This document shows positions 5,955 through 13,471 of a DNA stretch of 18,124 bases, one piece after another (the first letter of the stretch is position 1; every line of letters starts with the position of its first letter). Source of the stretch: Candidatus Gastranaerophilales bacterium (GTDB taxonomy: Bacteria; Cyanobacteriota; Vampirovibrionia; Gastranaerophilales; Gastranaerophilaceae); the NCBI GenBank assembly GCA_900769355.1, contig CAAGGG010000058.1:1-18124 (forward strand), in the 5' to 3' direction. The notes beneath the pieces were generated by a model. It made no database searches, had not been told where the DNA came from, and saw only the letters and a program-made list of their open reading frames with translations. Made by a program: the position numbers and the translations under genes.

Positions 5955-7919
5955 ATGTCGATAAAAGCAATAAATACAGCAATTAGTGCTCATCAGCACA
6001 ATAAACTTAATGAGAAAAAACAACAACATCAGCAATCGTTCACAGGTAGTTTTAATCCAATTGTTACTTTGATGGACGGAATTGAAAAGGGTGGCTTTGC
6101 TGCGTCTTTTATTGCTCAAGATGGTATTGGTATGGTTGCGCCAAGAATTGGTGAAGGCTTGAACCGTAATAGAAAAGTTGACGAAAATGGTAAAAAAACA
6201 GGTCCTTTGAACTGGGAATTCGCTCGTAGAGAAGGTATTCGTGAAGTTCTTAGTGGACCTAGTGCATTTTTAATCCCACTTGGAATATTAAGTGTTTTGA
6301 AGAAAACTTCCGGTACTGCAAACAATGTTCACGTAAATCATATTAATGTTCTAGGTCAAAATTTTGCACAATATGCTAGTGCTCATCCGGAACAGATGTC
6401 AGATGCACCTGTTTTCAAAAAAGGGTATTACGCTCAGATTTTTGAAAACGCTCTAGAGCATTCAACTGACAAAGGTTTAAATGGAGATCAATTAAAACAA
6501 ACAGCACAGTCGTTTGCTGATAGGCTTGTTGAAGCTGAAGCCAAACGTGCAAGTAAAGATAAAAAAGGCGCGAATAAACTTATTGGCAGTATTGTAGAAG
6601 ATTACATGAAGCTTCGCAAACAATATGCTTCTCCTTCTGCGAATGAATTTGGTGCAGTAGTTGATATCCCTGGAAAAGATAAAAAACTTGGGACAAATAT
6701 CAAGACACTTATCCAGAGTTTGACAGATTATTCTGGAGATGCTTTGCATAAGGTTAATAAAAAATTGGCGAAAGATGCTGGAGCAGATATTAAAACTCTT
6801 GTAGAAAACTTTAATCTTCACAGAGCGGGAACTCGTGTTCTTGCAAACTTGGGCATGTGGTCAGCCGTTGTCGGTTTTTATACTTTAATCCCGAAACTTT
6901 ATAATATGGGACTAAAACAGGATCCGGGGCTTAAAGGACTTGTTGAAGAGGAAGAAGTTGAATCTGTCGCAAAACAGATTGAAAATAATGAAAATGGAAA
7001 AGACAAAAAAGATGTTTCGTTCGGCGGTGCTGGTGGAACTATTTCAAAAATTGGTGATACTGCAATAAAAGAAGGCGGTATTGGTAAATTGTTGAAGAAC
7101 TTTGAGTTCAATGGGGCGTCAATGTCTGTTCCTGCAATGTTGACATTGTTGTTCGGTTTCTGCTTCCCTCCTCGATATATTAATGCTAAGAGTGAGGAAG
7201 AAAGAAAAGAAATCGGGGTTCGTGACCTTACCAGTTTCACTGCAATCTTGTTTGGTGCAAAAGCGTTATCAAGAGGTTTTTCAGATGCGTTTGCAAGAAT
7301 GTCGGGTTTAGCATTGAATATCAAACCTGAAGATCACAACAAAGGTTTCTTGCATAAGGTTAAAAACTATGTGACAGCAGGTGCCGGAATTGATGTATTG
7401 TCAAGTGAACAAATTGTTTCAAAATATAGTAATATTCAGGACTATAAAGACGGAATTAACGGCTTCTTCACATTCTTGGAAGAAAACGGCGGAAATCCGA
7501 AAAAAGTTTTAAGTATGGATAAAGATGTAAAAGCCCAAGCTGAAGAAATTATGAAAAAATTCAGCACTAAATCTTTGAAAGAAGCAACATTAGATGAACT
7601 TCATGAAGCGTTCAAAAAAGCCAAAGGTTCTGATATGTTAGAAAAGATTTATACAGCTTTTGCTACTAAGGATAATAAATTCATTAACAGAGCAAAAACT
7701 ATGAATAGTGCATTTGGTTTTGCATCTACATTGGTACTTGTTCCTGCGTTTATGATGTGGCTGGCTCGTTACTGTGAAAATATGACGAAAAAAGCTATTG
7801 CGCAAAAGAAAAATGCAGCTCAACCAAAGGTAAACGTGGCGCAAAATCAACAACCGCAACAAGTAAAACCGGTTATTGCATCAAATACCCCAACAATGGC
7901 AGGTTTTTTGAATAAATAA
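5955..7919 (+). CDS. Large protein of unknown function with two similar halves
   Basis: 654 residues with no domain I can name. Residues 28-118 contain SFTGSF, a hydrophobic stretch leading to GMVAPRI (59-65), a charged segment with ARREGIREVLSG (90-101), and a second hydrophobic stretch. Residues 355-450 repeat this plan: SFGGAGG, hydrophobic MLTLLFGFCFPPRYI, charged SEEERKEIGVRDLTS, hydrophobic AILFGAKAL. Other hydrophobic segments lie near 294-315 and 586-604. Between the halves are long charged helices, and the C-terminus is rich in Gln, Asn and Pro. There is no N-terminal signal peptide. The only in-frame start is ATG 5955, with AGGGA unusually close (one base between). I associate this style of FTG-containing protein with Gastranaerophilales, probably membrane-linked. 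A terminator follows. Function unknown. Confidence 0.85.
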   Translation: MSIKAINTAISAHQHNKLNEKKQQHQQSFTGSFNPIVTLMDGIEKGGFAASFIAQDGIGMVAPRIGEGLNRNRKVDENGKKTGPLNWEFARREGIREVLSGPSAFLIPLGILSVLKKTSGTANNVHVNHINVLGQNFAQYASAHPEQMSDAPVFKKGYYAQIFENALEHSTDKGLNGDQLKQTAQSFADRLVEAEAKRASKDKKGANKLIGSIVEDYMKLRKQYASPSANEFGAVVDIPGKDKKLGTNIKTLIQSLTDYSGDALHKVNKKLAKDAGADIKTLVENFNLHRAGTRVLANLGMWSAVVGFYTLIPKLYNMGLKQDPGLKGLVEEEEVESVAKQIENNENGKDKKDVSFGGAGGTISKIGDTAIKEGGIGKLLKNFEFNGASMSVPAMLTLLFGFCFPPRYINAKSEEERKEIGVRDLTSFTAILFGAKALSRGFSDAFARMSGLALNIKPEDHNKGFLHKVKNYVTAGAGIDVLSSEQIVSKYSNIQDYKDGINGFFTFLEENGGNPKKVLSMDKDVKAQAEEIMKKFSTKSLKEATLDELHEAFKKAKGSDMLEKIYTAFATKDNKFINRAKTMNSAFGFASTLVLVPAFMMWLARYCENMTKKAIAQKKNAAQPKVNVAQNQQPQQVKPVIASNTPTMAGFLNK

Positions 7920-7942
7920 GATGTCTTTTGTATATAAATAAT

Positions 7943-7978
7943 AAAAAATCGTGTTCTTATCGGGACAGGATTTTTTTA
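7943..7978 (+). terminator. Rho-independent terminator after the 654-residue gene
   Basis: AAAAAATC-G-TGTTC pairs with GGGACAGGATTTTTT across a TTATC loop (one mismatch and one G-U pair) and runs into a T-tract. The A-rich 5' arm could also serve the convergent mlaE gene. Confidence 0.8.
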
Positions 7979-7994
7979 TTGACTAATATGCAAG

Positions 7995-8723
7995 TTAAAT
8001 TATATAAAACACAAGATTTATCAAAAAATCTGCAACGAGCATATATATTGTGGATAGAATAGCCGCTTTTGTTGTAGAGGTTCCGACTTCTTTTGCACCG
8101 CCTTTAGTAATGTAACCTTGTGTTGCACAAACTAAAGAAATTAATCCCCCGAAAATAACAGCTTTAAGAAGGCTTATGTAGATATCTCTGGTTGAAATCC
8201 AGAGCCACGCAGACGTCATGTATCTTGCAGGGTGCAAGTCAATTGTTGCCTGAGAAACGAGCATTCCACCTGTAATTCCAACGAACTCCGCAAGAAGCAC
8301 GACCATTGGTACAGTGATAATTCCGGCAAGAATTCTAGGAGTGAAGTAGTAGCCAACCGGATCAACTTTAAGAGTTTTCATTGCATCAACTTGGCTTGTA
8401 ACTTGCATGTTTGCAATTTCTGCAGAAATTGCAGTTCCGGCACGAGCACCTATTGCAAGAGCAACAAATCCCGGAGCTATTTCTCTAATCATTACGATAG
8501 CAATTGTTCCGCCAATATAGGCTTCTGCTCCGCTCATTAAGAATTGTTTCGAAACCTGAATAGCGATAACAGCCGCTGCGATAAATGCGATTATGAGAGA
8601 AATTGGCAAAGAATCATAGCTGATTGCTGCAGCCTGAGCCAAAACAGACGAAAATCGTACCTGAAACAGGTACTTAATACTCTTAATTAAATTTTGAACG
8701 CACAATCCTAAAAATTCAAGCAC
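7995..8723 (-). CDS. mlaE: MlaE/YrbE-family ABC transporter permease
   Basis: Inner-membrane permease of an Mla-type lipid ABC transporter, which moves phospholipids between inner and outer membranes together with an ATPase (MlaF) and an MCE-domain protein (MlaD). The 242 residues contain five to six hydrophobic segments and the family signature around residues 95-130: AIGARAGTAISAEIANM, then TSQVDAMKTLKVDPVGYYFTPRIL, close to the usual EIDALRxxGxDPxxYLVxPRxLA. The start is GTG 8723, supported by AAGGAGAG at good spacing. The partners MlaF and MlaD are not in the window, so they must be encoded elsewhere or downstream on another segment. It is the last of four minus-strand genes, 54 bases after the antiporter. 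An MlaE permease implies an outer membrane. Confidence 0.93.
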   Translation of the reverse strand: MLEFLGLCVQNLIKSIKYLFQVRFSSVLAQAAAISYDSLPISLIIAFIAAAVIAIQVSKQFLMSGAEAYIGGTIAIVMIREIAPGFVALAIGARAGTAISAEIANMQVTSQVDAMKTLKVDPVGYYFTPRILAGIITVPMVVLLAEFVGITGGMLVSQATIDLHPARYMTSAWLWISTRDIYISLLKAVIFGGLISLVCATQGYITKGGAKEVGTSTTKAAILSTIYMLVADFLINLVFYII

Positions 8724-8777
8724 GATACTCTCCTTAATGCTGATTATAGCATAAAGATAGAATTTTATTTTTGCTTT

Positions 8778-10076
8778 TTAAAACAAAATTACTGCAAGTA
8801 ATGCAAATAGAATCAACGGAATGTTGTAGTGCAAAAATGTTGGAATACATGTGTCTTTTATGTGTTCATGTTGTCCATCTATATTCAAACCTTGAGTTGG
8901 TCCAAGAGTTGTTCCGGAAGCAGGGGAACCGGCATCTCCCAACGCAGCGGCAGCCGCAAATACGGCAATTGCTTCCAAAGGATTAAACCCTAAATGTATA
9001 AATATTGGCACAAAAAGTACCGCCAATATTGGAATTGTGCCAAAAGAGGTTCCAATTCCAATCGTTATAAACAAACCGACAATTAACATTAAAAATGTAG
9101 CTAAAAGTTTTGACCCCATCATAAATGGAATTAACCCGTTAACTAAACTATCAATTGCTCCAGTAGATTGCAAAACTCCAGCAAATCCTGCGGCAACAAG
9201 CATTACAAATGCAACATAGCCCATAAGTCCAATGCCTTCATTTATCAAAATGTCCATTTTTTCAGGGTCTATGGCACGAGTCCCAAAAATTATTGTTAAA
9301 CCAATCAATGCACCTAATGGTAACGATTTTGTCCAAAGCTGAACACCTAATGTCGCAATTGCCGCAAACAACGTTATATAATGACTTCCGGTAAATCGAA
9401 GTGAACGACGACGTTCTTCTCTAAATTGTATATTTTCGTATTCTCTGGGCTTTCTGTAAGATACAAATACTGCCCACAAAAGTCCGCACAACAATCCGAC
9501 CCCTAAAATCCAAACTGATTTCCAAACATCATTTACAGTTACAGGCATGCCATTTGTTGTCATATTGTCAGCCAAAAGTCTTTGAAATATTAGTCCAAAG
9601 CCGGCAGGAAATACAATATAAGGAGTCACCAAACCAAATGCTAAAGCACAAGCCACAGCTCGTCTATCCAATTTCAACTTGTTCATAAGGTGAATGAGCG
9701 GTGGAATTATAACAGGAATAAATGCAATATGAACAGGGATAAGGTTTTGCGAAGCACATGCCAGTAAAGTTAAAACTAAAAGCAGCATGAATTTATTATT
9801 CTTTATCAATAAAGTAATTCGTTTTGCCAAAACATCTGCAAGCCCTGTATGTGCCATTGCAGCGGCAAAAGTTCCGAGTAAAATGTAACTTAAAGCAGTT
9901 TCGCTGTTTTGCCCCATGCCGTTAATAAAAACGTCCATAATCTGACCTGCGTGCATGCCGGCAACTTTTCCGGCAACAATAGCAGACACAAGCAATGCCA
10001 GCAAAACATTGACTCTGCAAAGACAAAGTACACAAAGAAGTATTACTGATATGATTATCGGGTTGAGTATAAACAT
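8778..10076 (-). CDS. Na+/H+ antiporter family protein, YuiF-like
   Basis: A 432-residue polytopic membrane protein with about eleven hydrophobic segments. It aligns from end to end with B. subtilis YuiF as I recall it. Shared signatures are SQNLIPVHIAFIPVIIPPL (residues about 110-130), a GLVTPYIVFPAGFG-type segment, IGIGTSFGTIPI, AAAAALGDAGSPASGTTLGP and the C-terminal DGQHEHIKDTCIPTFLHYNI. The family is placed with NhaC-type sodium/proton antiporters; a carboxylate or amino-acid substrate cannot be ruled out. The start ATG 10076 fits the family N-terminus, but no Shine-Dalgarno precedes it: a TTCACTA-type repeat (10082-10111) sits there instead. It lies between thyX (91 bases upstream) and mlaE. 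Confidence 0.9.
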   Translation of the reverse strand: MFILNPIIISVILLCVLCLCRVNVLLALLVSAIVAGKVAGMHAGQIMDVFINGMGQNSETALSYILLGTFAAAMAHTGLADVLAKRITLLIKNNKFMLLLVLTLLACASQNLIPVHIAFIPVIIPPLIHLMNKLKLDRRAVACALAFGLVTPYIVFPAGFGLIFQRLLADNMTTNGMPVTVNDVWKSVWILGVGLLCGLLWAVFVSYRKPREYENIQFREERRRSLRFTGSHYITLFAAIATLGVQLWTKSLPLGALIGLTIIFGTRAIDPEKMDILINEGIGLMGYVAFVMLVAAGFAGVLQSTGAIDSLVNGLIPFMMGSKLLATFLMLIVGLFITIGIGTSFGTIPILAVLFVPIFIHLGFNPLEAIAVFAAAAALGDAGSPASGTTLGPTQGLNIDGQHEHIKDTCIPTFLHYNIPLILFALLAVILF

Positions 10077-10081
10077 GGTTT

Positions 10082-10115
10082 TAGTGAATAGTGAGTGATG
10101 AGTAGTGAATGGTGC
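10082..10115 (-). repeat. TTCACTA-type short repeat next to the antiporter start
   Basis: On the minus strand this reads CATTCACTACTCATCACTC then ACTATTCACTA, ending 5 bases before the antiporter ATG. A close relative, CTATTCACCACTCACTACTC then ACAATTCACTA, lies at 2894-2924 inside the pseudopilin leader. A further fragment, TTCACTACTAC, is at 10142-10152 on the plus strand. Confidence 0.6.
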
Positions 10116-10167
10116 GTTACAAAAAGAATTTTTGTAATTTTTTCACTACTACCTCGTTGAAACTATT

Positions 10168-10866
10168 CTACATTCCCTCCATCTTGGGTTTACGACCGCA
10201 ACTTTTTGCTTCATCACAAAAACCCAGTCTTTCGCATTTTGGAACAAGATATGGCTTCAACCAAGGCTCAACCTTGATTAACTCATCGCACATCATTTTC
10301 ACCATTGTTCTAATCTCATATTGAGCACGAGTGCAAAGTCTTAGATTTGCCAAATGAATCATTTCACGCAAATTCAAACTTGTAACAAGTGAACTTGCAG
10401 CTGCATTCGGTAACACGAAACGAGCATCTTCTGCCGGAATTCCTGCATCGACAAATTCTTGATACTGCTCAGAGATTTTGCCCATAAATTGAACAAATTT
10501 TTCTTTTAATTCGGGATTTTTTTCAATAGTCGGTGGAATTATAAAATCAAATTGTCCTTTTTCTTTAACATATCTTTGAGATTTTTGAGAAAAAGACATG
10601 TGGCGGTGTCTTACAAGTTGGTGTGTGCAAGCTCTTGAAACATTTGAAATTGCGAAGCTAACCTGAATATGTTCAATGGTTGAATAATGTCCTGATGAAA
10701 TTACTTTTTCTATCAGATTAAGCATTTTTTCTTTGTCATCTGTGCTTTCATATATATTAAACGGCGTATCCGCGCTATAACAAGTTCGGCAAGCTGTATA
10801 AACGACTTTTAACATATTATCCGGTTTAGAAATCAAATGTACTACCGGTTTATTATTATTTTCCAT
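10168..10866 (-). CDS. thyX: Flavin-dependent thymidylate synthase
   Basis: Converts dUMP to dTMP with methylenetetrahydrofolate as carbon donor and FAD/NADPH as reductant, regenerating THF directly. The 232 residues match the family. The ThyX signature RHR-x7-S is present as RHRHMSFSQKS (86-96), with SGHYSTIEH (58-66) and the C-terminal NLREMIHLANLR and RAQYEIR dUMP/FAD-binding segments. It starts at ATG 10866 after AAGGAAGGAA with an extended -10 promoter upstream. It lies between rpmE and the antiporter on the same strand. The C-terminus ends in a basic, cysteine-containing tail (CGRKPKMEGM). Confidence 0.97.
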   Translation of the reverse strand: MENNNKPVVHLISKPDNMLKVVYTACRTCYSADTPFNIYESTDDKEKMLNLIEKVISSGHYSTIEHIQVSFAISNVSRACTHQLVRHRHMSFSQKSQRYVKEKGQFDFIIPPTIEKNPELKEKFVQFMGKISEQYQEFVDAGIPAEDARFVLPNAAASSLVTSLNLREMIHLANLRLCTRAQYEIRTMVKMMCDELIKVEPWLKPYLVPKCERLGFCDEAKSCGRKPKMEGM

Positions 10867-10906
10867 AATTCCTTCCTTAATTTAAACGCAAACATTACTA
10901 TAAAAA

Positions 10907-10915
10907 ATTATACCA
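10907..10915 (-). promoter_or_regulatory. Extended -10 promoter of thyX
   Basis: TGGTATAAT on the minus strand (TGn plus a perfect TATAAT). The start of transcription would fall near 10900, giving a leader of about 35 bases. No clear -35 box. Confidence 0.6.
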
Positions 10916-10996
10916 CCTTCATAAGAAGAGTGGCATAATTGTAAATTTTTTCTAACATTATCTCCCATCGATAAATCTAATCGATAAGATAAACGC

Positions 10997-11200
10997 TTAC
11001 GCTTTTTTCCCGTAACGTTTGTTAAATCTTTCTACACGACCTTCAGAGTCAAGGATTTTTTGTTGTCCTGTGTAGAATGGGTGGCAGTTGTTACAAATTT
11101 CAACTGTAATGTTATCATTGATAGAACCTGTTTCGATTTCGTTACCGCATACGCATTTGATAACTGTTTTCTTATAATCAGGGTGAATACCTTTTTTCAT
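10997..11200 (-). CDS. rpmE: 50S ribosomal protein L31 (zinc-binding type)
   Basis: Structural protein of the large ribosomal subunit, at the central protuberance and the intersubunit bridge. It is 67 residues, starting MKKGIHPDYKKTVIKCVCG. Cys16, Cys18, Cys36 and Cys39 form the zinc site of the C+ type; C- paralogues, which replace it under zinc starvation, lack these. I placed the start at ATG 11200 because AAAGAGGT precedes it and the family begins there; the open frame extends 8 codons further up but has no support. It ends NKRYGKKA. A promoter with both boxes lies upstream. After the stop there is only a weak hairpin, so some read-through into thyX is possible. Confidence 0.97.
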   Translation of the reverse strand: MKKGIHPDYKKTVIKCVCGNEIETGSINDNITVEICNNCHPFYTGQQKILDSEGRVERFNKRYGKKA

Positions 11201-11260
11201 TGTTTTACCTCTTTCTTTTCTCAAGATTCCAAACTTGATTTTAATAATTCGACTATATAT

Positions 11261-11288
11261 ATGATACTACGGAAATAAAAAAGTGCAA
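11261..11288 (-). promoter_or_regulatory. Promoter of rpmE
   Basis: On the minus strand: TTGCAC (11283-11288), a 16-base spacer, TATCAT (11261-11266). The leader of about 55 bases holds a small TCAAG/CTTGA inverted repeat. Confidence 0.6.
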
Positions 11289-11316
11289 GTTTTTTGAAAT
11301 CTCATGCGTTTGTTTG

Positions 11317-11345
11317 ATGTTAATTTTTCTTAATATTGTCATAAT
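11317..11345 (+). promoter_or_regulatory. Shared upstream motif and -10 box of the 54-residue gene
   Basis: ATGTTAATTTTTCTT (11317-11331) followed by CATAAT (11340-11345), the same arrangement as at 3926-3956. Confidence 0.5.
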
Positions 11346-11380
11346 ATATAAGTTATTTGAAATTTTTATATAGGTGAGAG

Positions 11381-11545
11381 ATGAATTTACACGAACAATG
11401 TTTACTTAGATATTTACAAAACCCAGAAGAATTGTCTTATTCTACCGAGATTTTGAAGGTTAATAATTTTATACTAGAAAAACAATTTATCTTAAAAAAT
11501 ATCAACAACAGAGACATTGTGAAAAATTTGTCTGCAAATTCTTGA
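11381..11545 (+). CDS. 54-residue small protein of unknown function
   Basis: An ATG at 11381 follows AGGTGAGAG and opens a frame of 54 codons ending at TGA 11543-11545. The protein starts MNLHEQCLLRYLQNPEELSY and ends IVKNLSANS. It has no membrane segment or signal peptide and looks like a small, mostly helical, soluble protein. It carries the same promoter-like motif as two other plus-strand genes. It ends 74 bases before the CHASE2-GGDEF gene and points the same way, so the two could be cotranscribed. I recognise no family. Evidence for coding is the ribosome binding site, the promoter motif and a frame this long in an otherwise stop-rich interval. Confidence 0.55.
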   Translation: MNLHEQCLLRYLQNPEELSYSTEILKVNNFILEKQFILKNINNRDIVKNLSANS

Positions 11546-11619
11546 TTTACCTTGCAAAATTCTCTCAATTTTACTATACTTATTAATATACATACATTAA
11601 GTTAATAAGATTGAGGGAT

Positions 11620-13389
11620 ATGTTTAAGAAGATTTTATATACACTTTGTTTGGTTATTTTTGCAGTTTTTTCGTTTTTTATTTTGAAAAACGCTAATTTG
11701 AAATATTTCATTGATACTGTTGAAAATAGGACTTTTGATTTGCGTCAATCTATCCTAATCAACCAAGGTGTCAAAAAGCCGAGCGAAGATATTGTTATTG
11801 TTGCAATAGATGATGCGACTTATGAATATATCTTGGATAATTACGGTGAATGGCCGCTACCTCGAGATATTTATGCAAAAATCGTTAACTATTTAGAACA
11901 ACAAAGCCCTCGTTCTGTTGTGTTTGATTTAATGTTTGTTAAATCTTTAAAAAGTGTTAATGCTGCTGATTTAGCACTGATAGACACTTTTAAAAAGTAT
12001 AATAATTTGTATACATCAATGAATTTTGATAACCAATCTGAAGATTTGAGAACTCCCCCTCAATTGCCGTCAAAATTGACTTTCAACATAACAAACAATT
12101 CTAAGATAAATTTTTCTGACTTGACGTATATCAATTGCAGAAAGATTTTGCAGGGGATAATTGATACTACTTCAAATATAGGGATAATTAATGTTTCTCG
12201 CTCTGATGATGGAATTTTACGCAAAATGCCTGTTGTTCTGAAGTATCAAAATGCTTTTTATCCGCAACTTGCTTTAAGGGTTGGGCTTGATTATCTCGGG
12301 GAAACACAAAATTCTTTTGAAATAGATAAACATTCTGATTTCGTGATAAGTCCTGAACGAAAAATATTTTTAGATAAAGATGGAAGCGCAATTTTGAATT
12401 GGTATGGACCTGCGGGAACTTATACATATATTCCAATGTATAAGTTAATTAAAGCTGTAAATGGGGAAAAAACAGAACTAGAGTATGATTTTTCGAACAA
12501 AATCATCTATTTTGGAACAACAGCCTCAAGTCTGTTTGATATCAAAACTGTTCCGACAGGTAAAATTTTTCCTGGTGTTGAGGTTCAAGCGACTTATTTG
12601 AACAATATTATAGACAATAATTTTATAAAAAAAGTTGATAGGGGCTACACAATTGCTTTAAGTTTGCTCTTAGCATTATTGATTGCGTCTGTTGTTAGCC
12701 GTGTTAATTCTGCGTTCACGGCTTCTATGATGTCTTTGTCGACATATTTTATTTATATTTTGATTTCATATTACGCTTTGAGATTTGAAAACTTGTGGTT
12801 AGAATTGATTTATCCGCTGATATTCTCAATTGCAGCGTTTACACTTGCGTACATTGGGAAATACCTGATTAAATCTCGAGATTTTGAACAACAATATAAG
12901 TTGGCGACTACTGATGGTTTGACAGAACTTTATAACCATAGATATTTTCAGGAACAGATCAGAATGCAAGTTGAGCAAGCAAAACGTTACAACAATAATT
13001 TTTCACTAATAATTATTGATATTGATTTTTTCAAAAAATTTAATGACACTTTTGGTCACCAGTCAGGTGATGCTGTTTTAAGACAAGTTGCGCAAACATT
13101 AAAGAAAAATGTTCGTGCTACTGATATTGTTTGTCGTTACGGTGGTGAAGAAATGAGTATAATTCTTCCGAATACAATAAAAGAAGAGGCTTACACAACA
13201 GCAGAAAAGATTTGTAGTAGAGTGGCAGGTAGAAAATTCAAGCTTGTTGGTGACAAAGAAACAAATGTGACAATTAGCCTTGGAGTTTCCACATATCCAT
13301 TTGATGGTGACACTGCTCAAAAAATTATTGAAGCTGCTGACAAAAAATTATATGAAGCCAAAAATAACGGCAGAAATCAAGTTAAGTAA
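11620..13389 (+). CDS. CHASE2-domain membrane diguanylate cyclase
   Basis: A membrane sensor expected to make cyclic di-GMP from two GTP. An N-terminal membrane segment (residues about 4-22) is followed by an extracytoplasmic CHASE2 domain (about 28-325) with the typical EWPLPRDIYAKIV, SVVFDLMF and PGVEVQATYLNNII. Three membrane helices follow (about 343-430), then a cytoplasmic GGDEF domain. Its active site is GGEEM (508-512) in place of GG(D/E)EF; the key GGEE residues are kept and only the last position differs. The product-inhibition site RxxD is intact as RATD (499-502), five residues before it, and IIDIDFFKKFNDTFGH is present. I chose ATG 11620 (589 residues); a TTG three codons upstream is possible. 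GAGGG lies only two bases before the ATG. Confidence 0.92.
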   Translation: MFKKILYTLCLVIFAVFSFFILKNANLKYFIDTVENRTFDLRQSILINQGVKKPSEDIVIVAIDDATYEYILDNYGEWPLPRDIYAKIVNYLEQQSPRSVVFDLMFVKSLKSVNAADLALIDTFKKYNNLYTSMNFDNQSEDLRTPPQLPSKLTFNITNNSKINFSDLTYINCRKILQGIIDTTSNIGIINVSRSDDGILRKMPVVLKYQNAFYPQLALRVGLDYLGETQNSFEIDKHSDFVISPERKIFLDKDGSAILNWYGPAGTYTYIPMYKLIKAVNGEKTELEYDFSNKIIYFGTTASSLFDIKTVPTGKIFPGVEVQATYLNNIIDNNFIKKVDRGYTIALSLLLALLIASVVSRVNSAFTASMMSLSTYFIYILISYYALRFENLWLELIYPLIFSIAAFTLAYIGKYLIKSRDFEQQYKLATTDGLTELYNHRYFQEQIRMQVEQAKRYNNNFSLIIIDIDFFKKFNDTFGHQSGDAVLRQVAQTLKKNVRATDIVCRYGGEEMSIILPNTIKEEAYTTAEKICSRVAGRKFKLVGDKETNVTISLGVSTYPFDGDTAQKIIEAADKKLYEAKNNGRNQVK

Positions 13390-13399
13390 TTGATATTAC

Positions 13400-13455
13400 A
13401 GAGTCGTCATTCCGAGTGATTGGCGAAGTAATCTAGTATTGCTTCAGTTTTGGAG
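13400..13455. repeat. Dispersed GTCATTC-type repeat with hairpin
   Basis: GTCGTCATTCCGAGTGATTGG opens a short repeat of the kind found in other intergenic regions here. GAAGTAAT-CTAGT-ATTGCTTC (about 13424-13444) forms a hairpin and is followed by AGTTTTGG, so it may also act as a weak terminator between the convergent diguanylate cyclase and dusB genes. Confidence 0.5.
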
Positions 13456-13471
13456 AATCTAAAAATTTAAC

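Noticed and set aside
6899..7324. 141-codon minus-strand frame within the 654-residue gene
   Set aside because: Antisense shadow; composition and lack of start signals do not support a gene.
10117..10140. Hairpin TTACAAAAA-GAA-TTTTTGTAA followed by T as a plus-strand terminator
   Set aside because: The stem is entirely weak A-T pairs apart from one, and no plus-strand gene ends nearby.
11201..11224. Eight-codon N-terminal extension of rpmE
   Set aside because: The L31 family starts at MKKGIHP and the ribosome binding site overlaps the extension.
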